Source of the DNA: Deltaproteobacteria bacterium
GTDB lineage: Bacteria > Desulfobacterota > Desulfomonilia > UBA1062
Direction of reading: 5' to 3'
Assembly (NCBI GenBank): GCA_016934135.1
Contig: JAFGTK010000210.1
Span: 1 to 10,467, forward strand
Length of the DNA: 10,467 nt
The translations under genes were made by a program, and so were the position numbers. The notes under the pieces were generated by a model, which had not been told where the DNA came from, did not search any database, and saw only the letters and a list, made by a program, of their open reading frames with translations. Positions 6,732 to 10,467 of the stretch are shown piece by piece (the first letter of the stretch is position 1; the number at the start of each line of letters is the position of its first letter).

Positions 6732-6923
6732 ATGGATAGACCGCGGCCGAAAGATGAATGGCTGGGCCGGAGGGTTAAAACCATTCATACTCTTGACCGG
6801 GAAGGTGTAGTTGTCGGCTACAATGAACATTGTGTCATCATTGATTATGATGATTTAACCCCGCCGGAGCATGAGCCTTATCAGAACCTCATACTTGTCG
6901 AAAATGATGACGCTGCCGTATGA
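6732..6923 (+). CDS. Small hypothetical protein (63 residues)
   Basis: I do not recognise this family. The ATG at 6732 is chosen because GGAGGG (6722-6727) precedes it at good spacing. An ATG at 6720 (in frame, four codons earlier) and a TTG at 6648 lack this. The protein has a basic start (MDRPRPKDEWLGRRVK), a central segment REGVVVGYNEHCVIIDYDD of alternating hydrophobic and polar residues, and an acidic tail ending ENDDAAV. The short turns and beta-like strands suggest a small beta-barrel (SH3- or KOW-like), which is inference only. There is no signal peptide, membrane helix or cysteine pair. It ends 24 bases from the convergent response regulator gene. Codon pattern and ribosome site make it likely to be real, but its role is unknown. 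Confidence 0.68.
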   Translation: MDRPRPKDEWLGRRVKTIHTLDREGVVVGYNEHCVIIDYDDLTPPEHEPYQNLILVENDDAAV

Positions 6924-6947
6924 CCCTGTTTTAACCCATATTCTGCT

Positions 6948-7310
6948 TCAGAGAAGAGCGTTCACTGCACTGAGCAGTTCTTTTGATGATATAGGTTTTT
7001 TCAACTCACACAAGGTGTCGAGGTTCTTGATCACATTGAGATAGTATTCGGGTGCAATATGATCACCGCCTGATATTGCGATAACCTTCACATCCGGAGA
7101 TGCCAGCCTCAGCTCCATGATGGTTTCCAGCCCGCCCATACCGGGCATCAGGATATCCGTAATGACCAGGTCTATGTTCTTTTCCTTGAAAAGCCGGACA
7201 CCTTCATAACCATCGCCTGCATCTTCAACCTCGTATCCTGCACGTTCGAGAATCTGCCTGAATACATCCCTTATCTGTTTATCATCATCAATCACAAGAA
7301 TTCGTGCCAA
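6948..7310 (-). CDS. Stand-alone receiver-domain response regulator
   Basis: A 120-residue single REC domain with no output domain, like CheY/Spo0F-type phosphorelay proteins. The acidic pocket is Asp8-Asp9-Asp10 in VIDDD, the phosphoacceptor Asp52 in VITDILMPGMGG, the switch residue Ser80 in AISGGD, and Lys105 in KKP. The start is taken as TTG at 7310 because AGGAGG lies six bases upstream and the product then begins MARILVIDDD as in the family. The ATG at 7346 would add 12 atypical residues and falls inside a palindrome. A hybrid kinase is encoded on the same strand about 500 bases upstream, so it may receive phosphate from it or from the kinase's own receiver. The partnership is inferred from position only. 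Confidence 0.9.
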   Translation of the reverse strand: MARILVIDDDKQIRDVFRQILERAGYEVEDAGDGYEGVRLFKEKNIDLVITDILMPGMGGLETIMELRLASPDVKVIAISGGDHIAPEYYLNVIKNLDTLCELKKPISSKELLSAVNALL

Positions 7311-7342
7311 GACAACCCTCCTGTATATCCATATCAATGCCG

Positions 7343-7382
7343 GCATATGAATGGTTTGCGATCATACAAACCTTTCATATGC
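7343..7382 (-). promoter_or_regulatory. Near-perfect 16-bp palindrome upstream of the response regulator
   Basis: GCATATGAATGGTTTG (7343-7358) and CAAACCTTTCATATGC (7367-7382) are inverted copies with 15 of 16 pairs, around the 8-base centre CGATCATA. On the minus strand the centre reads TATGAT (7361-7366), a five-of-six match to a -10 box, with no good -35. The structure ends 33 bases before the TTG start. No T-run follows, so a terminator is unlikely. It may be an operator overlapping the promoter or an mRNA leader hairpin. Confidence 0.6.
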
Positions 7383-7408
7383 ACCCAGCTGCCCCGGAAT
7401 AATTACTT

Positions 7409-7444
7409 CCCCCTCACCTTTATCCTCTCCCCGAGGGGAGAGGA
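7409..7444. repeat. Dispersed 'CCTCTCCCC' hairpin repeat
   Basis: TCCTCTCCCC (7423-7432) pairs perfectly with GGGGAGAGGA (7435-7444) around GA, preceded by CCCCCTCACCTTTA (7409-7422). This CCCTCACC-then-CTCTCCCC hairpin is a widely dispersed intergenic motif in many proteobacterial and related genomes. Translated, it gives the familiar SPLGERIKVRG string in spurious ORFs. No T-run follows, so a terminator role is not evident. Confidence 0.75.
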
Positions 7445-7815
7445 CTGAGATGTGCCCGCTGCAAGCAGCTTATGTATCATCTGAATGATCCCCCTGTTTA
7501 TTCGCCTTGAGAGTATTGTATATGGAGTTGCAAAACCTGGCACCGGGCATGACTTCCCCGGAATTGATTTTAAGATGACCGGCACAGCTCTTTCTGCTGA
7601 AAGCGTTATTTTCAGGCCTCATCGTTCCCCCGGATACTGACCGCATGCTCGCGAAACCTTTTAGCCATCTGATCGGAGTATGATTTCAAGATACTATATC
7701 CTGATAAAATGTACAATACTTTTAATCTCTTGGAAATGATTGCAATTGCATCCGGAGCAAACGGATCAAAAGAGGTCATTCCCCTGTCTGATCATCTCTG
7801 GCTGAAAAATCCTGG

Positions 7816-10467
7816 TTAAGATACGGACTGTATATGCACAGATCCCTTATCTTCCAGTACCTTACGAATCTTGCCGGACAAATCCTTCAGATCGAACGGC
7901 TTCTGAATGAAACCCCTGCATCCCTGATCAATGATATCTTTTGCCTGGCCGTCGATGCTGTATCCGCTCGAGAGAACAACGCACACATCAGGCACGATCT
8001 CTTTGAGCATCTGGTAGGTCTGTCCGCCGCCCATCTCCGGCATGATCATGTCCATGATCACCATATCTATGGATGCATGATTTTCCCTGAAGATCTTTAC
8101 AGCCTCGTGGCCGTTGCGTGCAATCATTACAGTATAGCCCAGCCTCTCAAGCATCTGCGATCCCACCTCAATGATCATTTCCTCATCATCCACCAGCAGG
8201 ATGGTCTCGTTCCCGAAAAAGATATTTTCTACGGGTTTCTTTTCTTCGGCAACGGCCTTTTCTGAAGCAGGGATATGGATAATGAACGTTGATCCTTTGC
8301 CCTTGGCGCTCTCCACTTCAATGACGCCGCCGTGATTTCTTACAATACCGTATACGGAAGCTAGCCCCAGACCGGTACCCCTGCCCATCTTCTTTGTGGT
8401 GAAAAACGGCTCGAATATCCGCTGCTTTGTAGTTTCATCCATACCCACGCCGTTATCGGTGATGGAGATGCATACATACCGGCCTGCCTTTATCTGGCGA
8501 GACTCGACAAATACCTTGTCTAAAACCTCATTGCTCAGCACAACAACCAGTTCCCCTCCGCCCGGCATAGCCTGCCATGCGTTTACATATAGATTCAGGA
8601 GGACCTGCTCTATCTGCCCCTGATCCACTTCCACACTCCAGAGTTCGGGTTGTATTTCTATACGAAAACGGATCTCCTTCCTGGTACGCTCGAACATTAC
8701 AGAGCTTTTCTGAATCAGATCACCAAGATCGGTGGGCTTTACTTCATATTTGCCGCCTCTGGCAAAACCGAGAAGCTGCCGGGTAAGCTCTGACCCTCTC
8801 CTGACATACTGTTCAACGTTCTTGATCCGCTCGAAATGCGGATGGTTAGAATCTATATCCATAAGCATCAATGATGCATTGCCCTGAATCCCCATTAGGA
8901 GATTGTTGAAATCATGGGCAATACCTCCTGCAAGGGTACCTACAGCCTTCATCCTCTCTGCCTGCAGAAGCTGGCCCTCCAGTTTACGTTTTTCCTCCTC
9001 TGCGATCTTCCGGTCGGATATGTCACGGGTAACAGCCATCAGGCCCACAGGAACACCCTCTTCACTGAGCAGATGATTCATCGTCACCTCTGTCCATACC
9101 TTCGACCCATCCTTCCGGATATGCTGCAGTTCGAGTGTGATATACTGGAACGGATCATCGTTCTCTCTGGTATCCTTGTACCCGAAATCCTTTTTGAACG
9201 TGGACAGGGCAAGCCTGAACGATTCCGGGGCGAGAAGATTCTTCAAAAGCAGTGATCTTGCCTCCTGGTATGTGTATCCGAGCAGGGATTCAACAGACGG
9301 ACTTATGTATGTGATATTAAGGTCATAATCCATGGTCCATATCACTTCCCGAACATTCTCGGCAAGCATCCGGTACCGCCGCTCGCTTTCACGCAGGGCA
9401 TCTTCTCCATGTTTACGTTCGGTCACATCCCGGACAATCCCTCTGAATCCTATGATGTTGCCGGCTGAATCCCTGCGCAAAGACACTGAGGTCTCTACAA
9501 TGATCTTCTCCCCGTTCTTTCTTACCAGAACCCAGTCGCATTCCTTTGCAGGCTCTCCGGTAAGAAAAACACGGTGAAAGACCTCAAAGACCTTGTCCGA
9601 ATTGGACTTATCCATGATATTCTTGAAATTCTTTCCTAATAATTCTTCGTAATCATACCCGATAGTCTTTATCCCTGCAGGATTGAAAAAGGTCAGATTA
9701 CCTGCAAGATCGACCTCGTAGTATGAGTCTTCCATGTCTTCAAGGATGCTTCTGTATGTTTCCTCGCTCTGCCGCAGCGCAACCTCGGCCTGTTTGCGTT
9801 CTGTGATATCAAGACATGATGCAACGCTCTGGCGCGTCCCCGGGATCATCCTTACATTCAGGACAATATCCCTGATCTCGCCCTGCCGGTTTATAAATCT
9901 GAACTCGTACTCTCTCGGCACCGATGCCGGATCGACCCTTCTTTGTGCATGATATTTTTTCATGAGTTCCAGGTCTTGTTTTACAATGAATTCAGTCCAG
10001 CTCTTCTTCCATTCAATCTCTTCCCGGTAATATCCGGAAAGGGCCTCGAAATGGGTGTTTGCAAGAGAGATCGTTGTATCTTCCTCGGTAATTATCGTTG
10101 CAGTGCCGGTATTTTCGAAGATTGCCCGGTACCGCTCCTCGCTCTGGCGCAGTTCGTTTTCAGCCCATCTGCGGTCGGTGATATCCTCTCCGACTGCCTG
10201 TATCTCGACAACATCACCATTATCATCAAATATGGCCTGCTCGGTCCAGCGCTGCCAGCGCCTGCCCATCGGGGTCAGCACGGTCAGTTCATGGGTCTTT
10301 TCAGGGTTGTTTTTATTGAGTGAACGATACTGTTTCCTTATCAGTTCATGCTCTTCACTTGGGACAAGGTTCAAAAAGCTATGTCCGATGAGCTCATCCC
10401 GGGATTTTCCGAAACACTCGCAATATGTATTGTTTACCAGGGTAAGGATCCCGTCTTCAGGGAGGTA
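7816..10467 (-). CDS. Multi-PAS hybrid sensor histidine kinase (5' end beyond window)
   Basis: A partial gene with 883 codons visible. The frame stays open to the right edge, so the true start lies outside; the TTG at 10374 is not it. Visible residues from the edge: part of a PAS domain (1-100, YLPEDGILTLVNN through EDITDRR), then three more PAS domains opened by SEERYR (about 109), SEETYR (about 234) and SERRYR (about 361), each ending in a DITERK-like motif. HisKA follows with phosphoacceptor His518 in GGIAHDFNNLL, then HATPase with the N-box NLYVNAWQAM (625-634), DNGVGM (671-676) and GRGTGLGLA (695-703), then a C-terminal receiver with Asp806 in VIMDMIMPEMGG and Lys856 in QKPF. It autophosphorylates and passes phosphate to its own receiver, and perhaps to the regulator at 6948. 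No membrane helices are seen in this part. PAS ligands cannot be told. Confidence 0.95.
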   Translation of the reverse strand, partial: YLPEDGILTLVNNTYCECFGKSRDELIGHSFLNLVPSEEHELIRKQYRSLNKNNPEKTHELTVLTPMGRRWQRWTEQAIFDDNGDVVEIQAVGEDITDRRWAENELRQSEERYRAIFENTGTATIITEEDTTISLANTHFEALSGYYREEIEWKKSWTEFIVKQDLELMKKYHAQRRVDPASVPREYEFRFINRQGEIRDIVLNVRMIPGTRQSVASCLDITERKQAEVALRQSEETYRSILEDMEDSYYEVDLAGNLTFFNPAGIKTIGYDYEELLGKNFKNIMDKSNSDKVFEVFHRVFLTGEPAKECDWVLVRKNGEKIIVETSVSLRRDSAGNIIGFRGIVRDVTERKHGEDALRESERRYRMLAENVREVIWTMDYDLNITYISPSVESLLGYTYQEARSLLLKNLLAPESFRLALSTFKKDFGYKDTRENDDPFQYITLELQHIRKDGSKVWTEVTMNHLLSEEGVPVGLMAVTRDISDRKIAEEEKRKLEGQLLQAERMKAVGTLAGGIAHDFNNLLMGIQGNASLMLMDIDSNHPHFERIKNVEQYVRRGSELTRQLLGFARGGKYEVKPTDLGDLIQKSSVMFERTRKEIRFRIEIQPELWSVEVDQGQIEQVLLNLYVNAWQAMPGGGELVVVLSNEVLDKVFVESRQIKAGRYVCISITDNGVGMDETTKQRIFEPFFTTKKMGRGTGLGLASVYGIVRNHGGVIEVESAKGKGSTFIIHIPASEKAVAEEKKPVENIFFGNETILLVDDEEMIIEVGSQMLERLGYTVMIARNGHEAVKIFRENHASIDMVIMDMIMPEMGGGQTYQMLKEIVPDVCVVLSSGYSIDGQAKDIIDQGCRGFIQKPFDLKDLSGKIRKVLEDKGSVHIQSVS

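Larger units (their letters stand above)
7311..7815. other. 505-base gap between the hybrid kinase and the response regulator genes
   Basis: No gene can be firmly called. The gap holds the palindrome at 7343-7382 and a dispersed hairpin element at 7409-7444. It also holds two tiny minus-strand ORFs: 7612-7779 (55 codons, MTSFDPFAPDAIAIISKRLK...) and 7470-7622 (50 codons, MRPENNAFSRKSCAGH...). The second starts inside the end of the first (overlap ATGAGGCCTGA). Neither resembles a known family, the first has GGGG too close to its ATG, and ORFs of this size are common by chance. A longer minus-strand frame (7403-7585) reads into the repeat to give SPLGERIKVRG, a typical repeat-derived translation. 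Confidence 0.6.

Noticed and set aside
7311..7346. Earlier ATG start for the response regulator
   Set aside because: It falls inside the palindrome and adds non-family residues, whereas the TTG at 7310 has AGGAGG at ideal spacing.
1..10467. CRISPR array, tRNA or rRNA genes, insertion sequence or prophage genes
   Set aside because: No regularly spaced repeats, cloverleaf-like segments, transposase or phage motifs were seen on either strand.

Overview
The window looks like ordinary bacterial chromosome from an anaerobic or metabolically versatile Gram-negative with moderate GC. The multi-PAS hybrid kinase, and a LIV-type transporter pair next to an acyl-CoA synthetase, are layouts I associate with Desulfobacterota (former Deltaproteobacteria) or Nitrospirota. 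This is an impression from gene content and intergenic repeat style, not a tested assignment. There is no sign of phage, plasmid, insertion sequence, CRISPR or RNA genes.

Layout, left to right. Positions 1-3559 form a plus-strand operon: a possible tail of an upstream permease gene, then two ABC ATPases of the branched-chain amino acid (LIV/HAAT) type (livG, livF, overlapping by one base), then a 601-residue long-chain-type acyl-CoA synthetase. The synthetase is 31 bases behind livF, which suggests that the transported substrate is a carboxylic acid activated to its CoA thioester on entry. A 561-base gap (3560-4120) then separates this operon from a convergent DUF89/ARMT1-like phosphatase gene on the minus strand (4121-4978). 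The gap holds several short blocks of degenerate 7-bp repeats and one paired REP-like inverted repeat. A divergent intergenic region carries a good sigma-70-like promoter for a thiolase (5241-6413), which fits fatty-acid or other acyl-CoA degradation alongside the synthetase. A second, perfect copy of the paired REP element follows the thiolase.

The right third is mainly signalling. A 63-residue unknown protein (6732-6923) converges on a stand-alone receiver-domain response regulator (6948-7310, TTG start, minus strand). About 500 bases further on, also on the minus strand, is a large hybrid histidine kinase with at least four PAS domains, HisKA, HATPase and a C-terminal receiver. It runs off the right edge of the window. 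The gap between kinase and regulator holds a near-perfect 16-bp palindrome just upstream of the regulator, a dispersed 'CCTCTCCCC' hairpin element and two tiny overlapping ORFs of doubtful reality.

Nothing here amounts to a clearly new biological system. The points most worth a second look are the intergenic heptamer blocks, the two REP doublets, the palindrome centred on a possible -10 box, and the transporter-synthetase-thiolase grouping.
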